This document shows, piece by piece, positions 25,753 through 35,255 of a stretch of 44,433 nucleotides of DNA (positions within the stretch are counted from its first letter, which is position 1; each line of letters starts with the position of its first letter). Both the position numbers and the translations under genes were made by a program. The notes under the pieces were generated by a model. The model searched no databases, was not told the origin of the DNA, and saw only the letters and a list, made by a program, of their open reading frames with translations. The stretch comes from Clostridiales bacterium UBA2432 (GTDB lineage Bacteria > Bacillota > Clostridia > Lachnospirales > Vallitaleaceae), in the NCBI GenBank assembly GCA_002342805.1, contig DDQW01000075.1:1-44433 (forward strand), read 5' to 3'.

Positions 25753-26579
25753 TATATCACCTTCTTCTCGTCTAATTCTTGAACAGCACGTTTCCATTGT
25801 TCCTCAGATATTTGCATGTTATGTGAGAATACTTCATTTTCACAAAAATATGCACCTTTACCTTTAATTGTATCCATAATAATCATCGAAGGTCTTCCAC
25901 GCATGTTTTTTGCAGTAATGATCGCACGTTGAAGAGCTTCAATATTATGGCCGTCAATCACTTGCACATGCCAGCCAAAAGATTTCCACTTGTCATCTAA
26001 GGGATATAATCCATTCACTTCCTCAATGGAACCATCAATTTGCATTTTGTTATAATCCGTAAATGCGATGAGACGATCTAATTTTTGACTATTTGCCAAC
26101 ATGGCCGCTTCCCAGACTTGGCCTTCTTGTGTCTCACCATCGCCAATACAAACATATGTCCAATAATCTTTCTTTTGCATTCTTGCACCGATAGCAAGTC
26201 CTACAGCACATGAAAATCCTTGTCCTAAGGAGCCCGTTGTCATATCAATACCAGGTGTCATGCTTCGGTCACAATGACTAGGTAATTTTGTATTAGGTCT
26301 GTTTAGCGTATCTAATAAAGCTTTGTCAAAATATCCTTTTAATGCTAATGCTGCATATAAGGCCGGTCCGCCATGTCCTTTAGAAAGAACAAAACGGTCT
26401 CTATCTTCTTTGCTTGGGTCATTGGCATCAATGTCCATTACATCAAAATAAAGTACAGATAATAAATCACATATGGAAAGACTTCCGCCAATATGACCGA
26501 CACCAAGTTTTCCGATGCTTTCTATTGTCAGTTTTCTAATCTCAATTGCTTGATTTTCTAAATAATTCTTTGTATTCAT
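25752..26579 (-). CDS. Transketolase, N-terminal subunit
   Basis: A 275-residue thiamine-diphosphate-binding subunit. It shows GVGHIGGSLSICDLL, SKGHGGPALYAAL, TGSLGQGFSCAVGLA and the cofactor motif GDGETQEGQVWEA followed by DYN. Split transketolases are common in Clostridia. It is coupled to the C-terminal subunit by a one-base stop-start overlap, giving equal amounts of both. Confidence 0.95.
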   Translation of the reverse strand: MNTKNYLENQAIEIRKLTIESIGKLGVGHIGGSLSICDLLSVLYFDVMDIDANDPSKEDRDRFVLSKGHGGPALYAALALKGYFDKALLDTLNRPNTKLPSHCDRSMTPGIDMTTGSLGQGFSCAVGLAIGARMQKKDYWTYVCIGDGETQEGQVWEAAMLANSQKLDRLIAFTDYNKMQIDGSIEEVNGLYPLDDKWKSFGWHVQVIDGHNIEALQRAIITAKNMRGRPSMIIMDTIKGKGAYFCENEVFSHNMQISEEQWKRAVQELDEKKVI

Positions 26580-26588
26580 TTTGCCACC

Positions 26589-27707
26589 TCAAAGTATTGA
26601 TTTTAATAGCGTGTATAGGTTCTCTCGTGTTACTTTCACAGGTGTAAAGTTTATAAGCGCTGCCTTCATAGATACATCAACAATATGGTCTAAGTCAGTT
26701 TCTTTAACGCCTAATTCACTAAGTTGTGTCTGCAAACCAATGTTTGTCATGACTGACCTTAATCGTTCGACAAATGCATCAATTGAATCATATCCTAGAA
26801 TATTCATTAAATAATCCATTTTATCAACATTTCCCGGATAAACAAACTTTGTAAACGCCGGAAGAGTAATACTACATGCTAATCCATGGCTTGCTCCGAA
26901 GTCAACGGTTAGAGGAAAACTCACTGCGTGAATAGCTGTTGTTTTTGTTTGACTAAATGAAATTCCCGCTGTGACACTTGCAAAAGCCATATTTTTTCTC
27001 GCTTCAACATTTGTAGGATCTTTTACCGCTGTTTCAATGTTATCTAAAATTGTTCGGATGACCGATATGGATAAAGCATCTGAAATCGGATTAGCATTAA
27101 CACTCCAATAAGCTTCGATTGCATGGGTAAATGCATCCATTCCGGTTGATGCTGTAATATGTGCCGGTAAGGTATGGGTCAAGCCAGCATCAACGAGTGC
27201 AATGTCCGGCCAAAAGTATGGTGAAGCAAATGGCATCTTAATCCCGGTATCTTTATTGGTATAAACACCGATATTGGTCACTTCACTGCCTGTCCCTGCT
27301 GTTGTCGGAATACAGATTAGCTGTGCTTTTCTTGGTTCGAGTTCTCGATCTCCTGAACTGTAATAGTCCAGTATACTTCCGTCATTATCTATAAGGCACG
27401 CCACCATTTTTGAAGCATCCATAGCACTTCCGCCACCTAATCCAATGACGACATTTACATTATTTTCTCTCGCTAAAGCCGTTGCCTTATCGACAGTTTG
27501 ACATGATGGATTGGGTTCAATTTCGTGGAAATAGACAACATTGGAAATTCCTGTTTGTTTGGCTACTTCTTCAGCCATACCATTCTTATATAAAAACGGA
27601 TCACACATCATTAATAGACTGTCACCTGTAACAAGTTCACCCAATTGCTGAATGGCACCATCTTCAAAAACTAATTTTGTTGGCATGTAATAATTAAACT
27701 TGTTCAT
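26589..27707 (-). CDS. Iron-dependent alcohol dehydrogenase, likely sulfonate-aldehyde reductase
   Basis: A 372-residue Fe-ADH with GLGGGSAMDASK (NAD binding), TTAGTGSEVTN, GMDAFTHAIEAYWS and FGASHGLACSI holding metal ligands. In sulfoglycolysis the terminal aldehyde, sulfolactaldehyde or sulfoacetaldehyde, is reduced to dihydroxypropanesulfonate or isethionate; Fe-ADH enzymes such as SarD are known for the latter. The assignment to this step comes from operon context only. Confidence 0.9.
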   Translation of the reverse strand: MNKFNYYMPTKLVFEDGAIQQLGELVTGDSLLMMCDPFLYKNGMAEEVAKQTGISNVVYFHEIEPNPSCQTVDKATALARENNVNVVIGLGGGSAMDASKMVACLIDNDGSILDYYSSGDRELEPRKAQLICIPTTAGTGSEVTNIGVYTNKDTGIKMPFASPYFWPDIALVDAGLTHTLPAHITASTGMDAFTHAIEAYWSVNANPISDALSISVIRTILDNIETAVKDPTNVEARKNMAFASVTAGISFSQTKTTAIHAVSFPLTVDFGASHGLACSITLPAFTKFVYPGNVDKMDYLMNILGYDSIDAFVERLRSVMTNIGLQTQLSELGVKETDLDHIVDVSMKAALINFTPVKVTRENLYTLLKSIL

Positions 27708-27718
27708 TCAATCACCTC

Positions 27719-28813
27719 TTATTTTTTCACTACGTAAACGGTTGGTGTTTTATATGTTTTTCCGTTGATCTCAATATCAACATACGTATAATTTCCTGTA
27801 TCCGTTAAATTAACGATTCCTTCTTTTGTTACAAGCACGGTATCTTCAACTTTTGCACCTTGCAAGGTCGGATTAAAGGCATAAAGCTCGTTTTCTCGTA
27901 TACGATGCATTGACTCTGACATAGCCTTTAATTCACGAGGGATAAATCCTGTCAAACCACCTTGATGATGGAATTTTTCTTCTCCCGGATAACCTTCTTT
28001 GGCATAAACAGCAACTGCCTTTTGGTATACCTGACCTAATGTGCTTCCAATCTCTAGATTATCCAAAAATGCTGCATTAACATAAGCACATTTTGTATGT
28101 TTTTCCATCATTGCTTTGTCGGCTTCAATAAGCACATCTCTAGAAATCGATGTGATCAAACCATTACGTCGTGCACATATACCTATTAAGGCATAATTCT
28201 TGAGCTTTGCACCATTCATGACCGGATGACGATAGGATAATGCACGTTCATCAAAACCTATTAAAATGGTAATGGGTTCAATGTTTTGTTCCCAGAGAGC
28301 TTTTGAAATCTGTCCGGCAAGTTCATATTCTGTCATTCCGGGTGTTAAGGTTTTACAGATATTTTCCAATATGCTTGCAGATTCCAATGAAAGTTGCTTC
28401 ATTTGATCTATATCATAGGGGGTCATCACGGTACGAATTGAAAAAAGTTCAGCTGCCAGGTCATTTTCACTAGCAAGTCTTAAATTCTTTGTCAACTCTT
28501 CCATGATTAAAGCACGTTTTTGGGGTTTGTCCCATGGGAAAGATTGCTTTTCAACCTGTGGATGTGCATCTAACTGCTCATTATATAATCGATCAATTTC
28601 AATATTTTCACTAATCAGAACAACTTTTTCTTGGGTTATAAGTAGACTTCCGCATGCTACTGTTGATGCCAATCCGATAAAGCCACGTCCACCGCTTATA
28701 TAACTAAAGTTTGCTTGTGAAGTAATTTCGATTGCATCAAAATTACTTTCAGACAAGATTTTTCGTATTTTATCTACTTTATCATTCACATTGTCTATTC
28801 TATTCATAACCAT
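27719..28813 (-). CDS. M24 (Xaa-Pro peptidase/creatinase-fold) protein lacking metal ligands
   Basis: A 364-residue protein with the creatinase-like N-terminal domain (FDAIEITSQANFSYISGGRG) and a pita-bread C-terminal domain (YRHPVMNGAKLKNYALIG, FHHQGGLTG, KVEDTVLVT). Of the five metal ligands usual in M24 peptidases, the two Asp are absent (around Gly211 and Ser222) and the first Glu is Asn314. His283 and Glu323 remain. It is therefore unlikely to be a metallopeptidase and may be a creatinase-like hydrolase or a binding protein. Its ATG overlaps the transaldolase stop as TAATG. Role in the pathway unknown. Confidence 0.82.
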   Translation of the reverse strand: MVMNRIDNVNDKVDKIRKILSESNFDAIEITSQANFSYISGGRGFIGLASTVACGSLLITQEKVVLISENIEIDRLYNEQLDAHPQVEKQSFPWDKPQKRALIMEELTKNLRLASENDLAAELFSIRTVMTPYDIDQMKQLSLESASILENICKTLTPGMTEYELAGQISKALWEQNIEPITILIGFDERALSYRHPVMNGAKLKNYALIGICARRNGLITSISRDVLIEADKAMMEKHTKCAYVNAAFLDNLEIGSTLGQVYQKAVAVYAKEGYPGEEKFHHQGGLTGFIPRELKAMSESMHRIRENELYAFNPTLQGAKVEDTVLVTKEGIVNLTDTGNYTYVDIEINGKTYKTPTVYVVKK

Positions 28814-29862
28814 TATCTCAATATATACTTTCTAACAATTTTCACTAAATCATCATAACCTTCGCTAAATTGTATGAGTGTATCTAATGTCGCTCCATAA
28901 GTGTCAAATTCATCCAGAGTCATTCCATCCGGCTCATAAGCTTGTATAAACTCAGGAATCGTTTTTAGTTGGTCCAACCATTCTGCTTTAACCGGTTCAT
29001 CCATTTTCTCAACGACTTCAATATCACTACCATTGATTTTACGTTGGAAGGCTGCCGGAATCGTTCCTAGAATATCGCCACCAACTAAAGCTGTCCAGTG
29101 ATGAATATTTCTAAAGGCTGCCGTTAATAATTTTGTTTTATAGTTTTTCTCTTTATAGATTCGATAATAATTTTTACAGCAAGCAATTCCTGCCCACTCT
29201 AATGCTTCCGCATCAATAAGACGATCTTGTGTTGCCATTACTTTTTTCATATGATCATCTGTACGTCCACTCATAATTGTACATACCGGTGTAATCTCTG
29301 AGTTATCTTTGCCCTCGTCTTGACGTCGTTTAAGGGCACGTTCAACGGCTTCTGCTACAGCTACGGCTTGTGGCACTGTAAAGCATACGGTTGCATTGAT
29401 AGAAACACCTGCATATGTCGCTTCTTCTATGGCTTCTATTCCTGCTTTTGTTGCAGGAATTTTCACCTGTACATTTGGAGCCAAAGTATTAAAATATAAA
29501 GCTTGTTCTAGTAATAAGTCCGGATTCTTACAATACTTTGTATTCGTTTGAATCGAAATACGTCCGTTGCCTGTTTTAGGGTCAAAGATTGACTCTAATC
29601 GCTTGGCGCCGTCTAATGCCATTCGTTCAATCATTTTCCATGCAATGTCATCTTCTGTTGCTGTTGGATTTTCCTTGATTTCATTCATTAAGATTTCTTC
29701 ATATATATCCATGTTATTTTCAAGAACTTTTTTTACAATAATCGGATTGGTTGTTGCACCTATACAATTATTTTCTAATGCATAATCTAAATCTTTTAAA
29801 TCACAAGAATCATTCCAAAAGTTTGTTTTTGTCTTTAAACTTGTTTCTTTTAAAACAGTCAT
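28813..29862 (-). CDS. Transaldolase, long form
   Basis: A 349-residue transaldolase. The Schiff-base lysine is Lys134 (VQVKIPAT), with GATTNPIIVKK near the N-terminus and GDILGTIPAAFQRK near the C-terminus. The start at 29862 follows AGGAGG by five bases; an ATG at 29895 lies inside the preceding gene without a site. It may regenerate glyceraldehyde-3-phosphate from transketolase products, or may itself act on 6-deoxy-6-sulfofructose. It is the second transaldolase in this operon. Confidence 0.88.
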   Translation of the reverse strand: MTVLKETSLKTKTNFWNDSCDLKDLDYALENNCIGATTNPIIVKKVLENNMDIYEEILMNEIKENPTATEDDIAWKMIERMALDGAKRLESIFDPKTGNGRISIQTNTKYCKNPDLLLEQALYFNTLAPNVQVKIPATKAGIEAIEEATYAGVSINATVCFTVPQAVAVAEAVERALKRRQDEGKDNSEITPVCTIMSGRTDDHMKKVMATQDRLIDAEALEWAGIACCKNYYRIYKEKNYKTKLLTAAFRNIHHWTALVGGDILGTIPAAFQRKINGSDIEVVEKMDEPVKAEWLDQLKTIPEFIQAYEPDGMTLDEFDTYGATLDTLIQFSEGYDDLVKIVRKYILR

Positions 29863-29872
29863 CTTTGCCTCC

Positions 29873-31213
29873 TTAGTATTCGCATACTTCTGCATTTAAA
29901 TATGTTGCCAATGTTTTTAACTCTTCGCTTATATCATCATATGCTACGACATAATGTGGCTCCCAGCCATCTTTAACACTTGCGTTGACAATATCCACCG
30001 ATTTTTCTTTGGTTTGAAATACAAGTGAAGTCCCTAAAAATTGCTGTTCTTTATCAAGAACTTCGCCACGGCTTATGAAGAAACGTATACTTCCGTCAGG
30101 TTTTCGTCCGACGCGAAATACGGTTGCTTTTTCTGCCGGCTTACACCCAAATTCCATGGTTGGTCCTATTTTACGATTTGGATGAACACCTGTTTGTGCA
30201 CCTTTTTTGGTATGGGCTAAACTACAAGCCGCTGTACCGCAATGCCAAAATGTAATAGTACTTTCATCCATATCTAAGGATACCGGATCGCCAAAAAATA
30301 CACTTTGTCCTGTTAATTGCATTCCGATAAGCATTGAGAGCGCTCCATAAGAATCTGCCTCACAAGATGCGGCTACATTGTTATCATTTAACATTCCTAA
30401 AACGCCACAAACTGGTGTACCATACTCGACAAAATAATCCGGCCAACATCTTGAGGAAACTGCGGCTATATTGTTATCTTCGACAAATTCATTATAGGCT
30501 TTATAGAGTCGCACAAAGTCGATGACATTTTCTCTCGGTATGGAATCAAGATTTAGCATGCGCTCCTGAGCATTTTCCATATATGATGTGCATTCTTCTT
30601 CGCTAAAAGATCTTGCTTTTGTCATAAGCTCACGTGCTTCGATGGCAATATGGCTCATACCGAAATAGCGTGCTATTTCTGCATCTAATCCGCGTCCAAA
30701 TCCAAATCCCGGTGGTGTATGACCAATGGATGCAATGGTCATGCTCTTTAAGTCTTTTTTTAATTTTGAAGCTTTCACTGTTGAACGAATTTTACTAATA
30801 ACACGTTTATCTTGAGGTGATCCCCAAATATATTCAAAGGCTGTTTTTCCTAAGTGATACATTAAATTTCCTGCGGAATAAGCACCTGTTAACGAATTTA
30901 ATCGTAATCGTCCACCATCAATAACCGGCTCTTTTAATGTCCAAAGTAAGACGTCGCCATCAAGTGTTCGCATAATTTCTGATGCATATTCGGAATGTGC
31001 AAACGCATTATTTTGAATAATGATTAAATCCGCTGTTTTATTTTCGATAAAACTCTTTACTGCATCAATGGATAATAACGGTTCTTCCGGGCATTCGATT
31101 TGATCCGATATACTTTTTAATAATTTCACAGATAATTCAAACTGTTCTTGTATACTCTCACGGTGAAATGTAGGCACACCAATTGGTAAATATAAGGCTT
31201 TAAATTCTTTCAT
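29873..31213 (-). CDS. L-fucose/L-arabinose isomerase-like protein, probable sulfoquinovose isomerase
   Basis: A 446-residue protein of the FucI/AraA superfamily, with likely metal ligands Glu (SCEADSYGALS) and His (FWHCG). The glycine-rich GHTPPGFGFGRG region and an N-terminal Rossmann-type half are typical. Members of this superfamily convert sulfoquinovose to 6-deoxy-6-sulfofructose in the sulfo-transaldolase pathway (SftI). Next to a sulfoquinovosidase this is the expected next step. The ATG at 31213 has AAGGAG seven bases upstream, overlapping the stop of the preceding gene. Confidence 0.85.
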   Translation of the reverse strand: MKEFKALYLPIGVPTFHRESIQEQFELSVKLLKSISDQIECPEEPLLSIDAVKSFIENKTADLIIIQNNAFAHSEYASEIMRTLDGDVLLWTLKEPVIDGGRLRLNSLTGAYSAGNLMYHLGKTAFEYIWGSPQDKRVISKIRSTVKASKLKKDLKSMTIASIGHTPPGFGFGRGLDAEIARYFGMSHIAIEARELMTKARSFSEEECTSYMENAQERMLNLDSIPRENVIDFVRLYKAYNEFVEDNNIAAVSSRCWPDYFVEYGTPVCGVLGMLNDNNVAASCEADSYGALSMLIGMQLTGQSVFFGDPVSLDMDESTITFWHCGTAACSLAHTKKGAQTGVHPNRKIGPTMEFGCKPAEKATVFRVGRKPDGSIRFFISRGEVLDKEQQFLGTSLVFQTKEKSVDIVNASVKDGWEPHYVVAYDDISEELKTLATYLNAEVCEY

Positions 31214-31217
31214 CTCT

Positions 31218-31898
31218 TTACTCCTTTGCTGTTTCATCCCATGCGTTGCGGAATACATCTAAACCATATGTGGTATATGGATTATTCATGGCATCTTGAT
31301 ACACTGCTAATCCACAAGTAACGATATCTGCTCCTGCAAAAGCAGCGTCTTTAATCTGTTTCGGGTTTCTTAATGCTGCCACAATAATTTCTGTTCTAAA
31401 TCCATAAGTTGCGTAAATCTCTGAAATCTCATGAATATATTGTGTACAATCATCGCCATATTGTTCTTTCCATCCGACAAATGGCGATACAAATTTACAA
31501 CCGATTTTTCCTGGCATAAGGGCTTGAGCCGTAGAAAATACGAGTGTTACATTGGTTCGAATGTTTTCCTGCTCAAGTTTTCTAGCTGCAATAATACCTT
31601 GTTCTGTTGAAGGAATTTTAATGACAAAGGCCTTACAGATGGCAGCATATTCTTTACCTTCTTTATACATATCTTCCCACTTGTCTAAATGTGGGTTGAT
31701 TTCTATTGAGATTGGAAATTCACTTGAATCTTTAATCCCTTTATTCTTAACCCATTCTGCCAGTTCTTTGATGACTGTGTTAAATGGTTTTCCTGATAAC
31801 TTAATGTGTTTTGGATTTGTTGTTACTCCATCAATACCTAAAAATTCATAAGCGTATTCGATTTCATCTAATTTTGCACTGTCTAAGAAAAATTTCAT
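31218..31898 (-). CDS. Short transaldolase (FSA/TalC type), probable sulfofructose transaldolase
   Basis: A 226-residue aldolase barrel of the fructose-6-phosphate aldolase/TalC type. It shows the catalytic Asp6 (FLDSAKLDEI), TTNPK and the Schiff-base Lys94 (FVIKIPST). The usual Arg after PFVG that binds phosphate is Trp143 (SPFVGWKEQ), and the Ser of the second phosphate loop is Ala (IIVAALRNP). Such a changed anion pocket suits a sulfonate substrate, so cleavage of 6-deoxy-6-sulfofructose to sulfolactaldehyde (as in SftT) is proposed. The start has AAGGAGA. Confidence 0.88.
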   Translation of the reverse strand: MKFFLDSAKLDEIEYAYEFLGIDGVTTNPKHIKLSGKPFNTVIKELAEWVKNKGIKDSSEFPISIEINPHLDKWEDMYKEGKEYAAICKAFVIKIPSTEQGIIAARKLEQENIRTNVTLVFSTAQALMPGKIGCKFVSPFVGWKEQYGDDCTQYIHEISEIYATYGFRTEIIVAALRNPKQIKDAAFAGADIVTCGLAVYQDAMNNPYTTYGLDVFRNAWDETAKE

Positions 31899-31936
31899 AT
31901 GATCTCCTTTTTTATGTTTATATCTTTGATTACAGG

Positions 31937-33913
31937 TTATATAGTTGCAAACAAGTTACTAAATTCTGAATTTTGTCGATAAAATACCGGTATGTCTCCA
32001 ATTTCAGCTGAAACTGTATATCTTCCACCTTGATAAACCTCTTTTGTAAATAGATGTACCCATGTATCCTCTGGTAAATAAACTTCCCAATCTGTTCGAC
32101 CTTCTTCGTAGACCGGAGCCACTAATAAGTCACGTCCGAACAAATATTCATAAGCAATGTCTAGACATGCTTCATCGTCATAATGTAAGAAAAGGGGTCG
32201 CATGGCTCCCATGCCTGTGTTTGCATTTTCTTCGATGACTTTCTCAATATATGGCAAAAGTTTATGGCGCAGTTCCGTTGCTTTTGCAAATTGTTGCAAA
32301 CTCTTTTCAGTATCACTGTACTGGAAGTTCTCATCTGGTCGATTCCCTTCGTGGGTACGCATATATGGTGTAAAAACCGCATATTCAAGAGATCTTAAAA
32401 GCATTTCTTCTGTTCGCACGTTACCAAACAAGGATGTGTATCCACCAATATCAAAGTGTGTCAATCCATTACCCATCAAACCTAAAGATATGCCAGCCGG
32501 TATGGTTGAAGCAATTCCATCATGCAGTGTAAAATCAACGCTTTGGTCTCCGGCCCAGAATAATGTATTATATTTTGCACTTCCAACACCTCCTGCACGC
32601 ATGAAGTAGACAACTTCCCCAAGCTTATTTCGCTCTTGAACAGCTTCATAATTGCATTTGGCCCATAATGCCGGATAAATATTATGCATTTCTTTACCTG
32701 TTTTTCCATTAGCAAAAACAGCGTCGACTGGAATATACTCTCCAAAGTCAGCCATCCAGCCACTTATTCCTAAATCAATCATATTTGTTTTTATGATTTC
32801 TTTATACCATGTATTGGCCTCAGGATTTGTAAAATCGATGGTTCCACAATGGAATTCTCCAAAGTCTGCGATATAGGCTTGGCCATCATTTTTTTTCACA
32901 AAATAACCTTTTTCTTTTGCATAATCAAACATATCTGTTCCTTCAACTAAATACGAATTGATATATGCCAGGAATCGAATATTTTGCTCTTTTAAGTCAG
33001 CAATGAGTTTTTCCAAGTTTGGATATGTTTCATCGGATTTTTCCCATTTCCAGAAAAGGCGTTTCCCAAATGACGTTATTTTTTTACCGACCCAATCTTG
33101 GCACCAAACAGCATTTACATTAATCCCGCAGTCCAGAGCTTGCCGTACTTTTTCGTAAACGACTTCTGTTCCACCTTGCATTCCTAGCGTCACTCCATCC
33201 AATAACCAACTTGGAAGTTTGGGCTGGGTTCCAAATTTCTCTGTGACTAAGTTCATTATTTCAACGAAAGAATTTCTCGAATAGATACTTAGTTTTTCAG
33301 GTGTTCCCCATACACAAATCTCTGTAACATTTTTTTCCGAAAAATCAAATACGCTATATAGGGACGTATCCATATGAAGCATGTACATGGAATCAGATAT
33401 AAATGTTGCTTGGGGAAAATTCGTTGTATAATAGTCGCCACCACCAACTCCCATTAAATCTGCTTGGTATGTCAAGAGTTTTTCTCGATCTCGTCCAACA
33501 CCAGGTTCTGAAGTCCAAATTGGAAACTCTCGTCCTTTTAAATTTAAGTAAGAAAACTGTTCGCCACACCCATATAAATGTTCATTTTCATTCGAAGCAA
33601 TCTTAAAATAAATCCGATTAAATTCTTTGTCCATTTTTATATGGCTAATGGTAATTTCATCGTCCTTAAAATCGATTTGACATTCTAACCTATAATCTCC
33701 ATTTTTAAATGTATAGGTATTCTCATTAATCTCTAGCTGTCTTAATGGAATCTTTTCAATAATTTTTTCTGAAATATCAAAATCACCATATGTTTGCTCA
33801 ATATTTTCTTTTGCCTTACCAATATAAACAAAAGCTTTCTCTTGTTTATGTTCAATAATCACACCTTCATGATTACTGATTGAAAAAGAATGTTTATTGT
33901 TCACTAATTCCAT
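31937..33913 (-). CDS. yihQ: GH31 sulfoquinovosidase
   Basis: Hydrolyses alpha-sulfoquinovosides, such as sulfoquinovosyl glycerol from plant and algal sulfolipid, to sulfoquinovose. The 658-residue GH31 protein matches E. coli YihQ closely in the core. Nucleophile Asp389 (WMADFGEY) and acid/base Asp456 (WAGDQSVD) align with YihQ Asp405 and Asp472. The sulfonate-pocket residues Gln272, Arg285, Trp288 and Tyr492 align with Gln288, Arg301, Trp304 and Tyr508, all at a constant offset of 16. There is no signal peptide, so it acts inside the cell after import of the glycoside. Its ATG follows the ROK stop directly. Confidence 0.96.
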   Translation of the reverse strand: MELVNNKHSFSISNHEGVIIEHKQEKAFVYIGKAKENIEQTYGDFDISEKIIEKIPLRQLEINENTYTFKNGDYRLECQIDFKDDEITISHIKMDKEFNRIYFKIASNENEHLYGCGEQFSYLNLKGREFPIWTSEPGVGRDREKLLTYQADLMGVGGGDYYTTNFPQATFISDSMYMLHMDTSLYSVFDFSEKNVTEICVWGTPEKLSIYSRNSFVEIMNLVTEKFGTQPKLPSWLLDGVTLGMQGGTEVVYEKVRQALDCGINVNAVWCQDWVGKKITSFGKRLFWKWEKSDETYPNLEKLIADLKEQNIRFLAYINSYLVEGTDMFDYAKEKGYFVKKNDGQAYIADFGEFHCGTIDFTNPEANTWYKEIIKTNMIDLGISGWMADFGEYIPVDAVFANGKTGKEMHNIYPALWAKCNYEAVQERNKLGEVVYFMRAGGVGSAKYNTLFWAGDQSVDFTLHDGIASTIPAGISLGLMGNGLTHFDIGGYTSLFGNVRTEEMLLRSLEYAVFTPYMRTHEGNRPDENFQYSDTEKSLQQFAKATELRHKLLPYIEKVIEENANTGMGAMRPLFLHYDDEACLDIAYEYLFGRDLLVAPVYEEGRTDWEVYLPEDTWVHLFTKEVYQGGRYTVSAEIGDIPVFYRQNSEFSNLFATI

Positions 33914-35110
33914 TTATTCTTCCTCCATAATTTGTTGTTGATATCCTCCACTATGATAAAACAACTCTCTTAGTGCATAGGATGCTGGGCCGATTGCACT
34001 GTTTCTTGGATCTAAGTTTGAGAGCGTCATGATAACTTTTGTCTTTGGCCCCAAATATGCATTCACTAGATTTGATATCATTTCGAATAGTTCCGGTTGG
34101 CTAAATACATTACCGTATAAAGAAACGTACTCGGGATCAAATAAAATAACACTATTAGCTAACGCTTTTGCAAAATAATTATATCTTGGTTCAAATATGT
34201 CTAATATCTTCTTGTCATTTGCTTTAATGTATCGATTCACTTTTTCATAATCAATAATTGTTAGAGATTTATCAATTATCAAATCTTTATATTTCTCTCC
34301 AAGCGCTTCAATTTCTTTAACAATACCTTTTTCTGAGCTCAATGACTCCAAGCATCCACTTCGCCCACAACGACAGGTTGTTTTTTTATTAATATCAACA
34401 ATTGTGTGCCCAATCTCACCAGCTTTGTTATTAACGCCGTCGATGATCGAACCATTTCTGACAATTGACATACCTAAGCCAGGGCCATACTTAACAAATA
34501 AAAAATTTTCACTTGTTTCTTCATAGTATAAATCCATTTGAGACATGGCTAACGCTTTAACATTGTTAACCGTAAGTACCGGAATATGTAACCTTTGTCG
34601 AACACTATCTTCAATAACACCAATTTTAATTTCATCTAATGAACCTATATAACCAATACCCATACCCATTATGCAATCTCTTGGATATGAATTTTTCCAA
34701 AGTATATAGAATGATTTTTCAATAATCAAGTCAACAAAATTATCCATGTTATTTAATTGATCCGGTTCAAGTTCGTGATATAAAACATCAATCGTTTCAC
34801 CTAATACATTTGATATAACACAAATCAGGTGGGCATCTGTAATAGACACACCTAATACATATCCATAGTTTTTGTTTAGTTCAAGAATTATTTTTTTTCG
34901 TCCGGCTGTTCCTGTTTCTCGACTTCCTTTTTCTATGACAATGTTCTCTTCAATCATTTCAGATACAATTCCGGATATTGCCGCTTTTGTTAATCCTGTT
35001 TTATCTGAAATGTCTTTTCTTGATACGCTTTTTCCTTGCCGTAGAATTCGAAGCACTTTGTTTCTATTTGAAATTTTTAAACCGCTTTGATTAATGCCCC
35101 TAACCGTCAT
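33914..35110 (-). CDS. ROK-family transcriptional repressor
   Basis: A 398-residue regulator with an N-terminal winged helix (NKVLRILRQGKSVSRKDISD, TGLTKAAISGIVSEM) and a C-terminal sugar-kinase-like ROK domain with the zinc motif CRCGRSGCLE. It lacks a clear kinase function and is of the NagC/XylR regulator type. It is the first gene of the sulfoquinovose operon and so probably represses its own transcript until a pathway sugar binds. Confidence 0.93.
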   Translation of the reverse strand: MTVRGINQSGLKISNRNKVLRILRQGKSVSRKDISDKTGLTKAAISGIVSEMIEENIVIEKGSRETGTAGRKKIILELNKNYGYVLGVSITDAHLICVISNVLGETIDVLYHELEPDQLNNMDNFVDLIIEKSFYILWKNSYPRDCIMGMGIGYIGSLDEIKIGVIEDSVRQRLHIPVLTVNNVKALAMSQMDLYYEETSENFLFVKYGPGLGMSIVRNGSIIDGVNNKAGEIGHTIVDINKKTTCRCGRSGCLESLSSEKGIVKEIEALGEKYKDLIIDKSLTIIDYEKVNRYIKANDKKILDIFEPRYNYFAKALANSVILFDPEYVSLYGNVFSQPELFEMISNLVNAYLGPKTKVIMTLSNLDPRNSAIGPASYALRELFYHSGGYQQQIMEEE

Positions 35111-35165
35111 CTAATCACTCCTTATTTTATATTCTTATACAGTATATCAGATTTCCAATAATTGA

Positions 35166-35180
35166 TTAACTGTTTTAACT
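35166..35180. repeat. Direct TTAACT repeat in the ROK leader
   Basis: TTAACT occurs twice with a 3-bp gap (35166-35171, 35175-35180), within the 165-nt leader of the operon. It may be an accessory regulator site; the DNA is AT-rich, so chance is possible. Confidence 0.3.
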
Positions 35181-35255
35181 AATTATTTAAAAAAAATGCA
35201 TTTTTCTTGCACTTTACCGTTTTATTTAGTTATTTTTTGTGCATCTTTTTATTTG

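Noticed and set aside
25753..25797. Earlier start of the transketolase C-terminal subunit at 25797
   Set aside because: The ATG at 25752 has a proper ribosome site and couples to the stop of the partner subunit.
31937..33913. Ordinary alpha-glucosidase or alpha-xylosidase of GH31
   Set aside because: The YihQ-specific Gln, Arg, Trp and Tyr are all present at matching positions.
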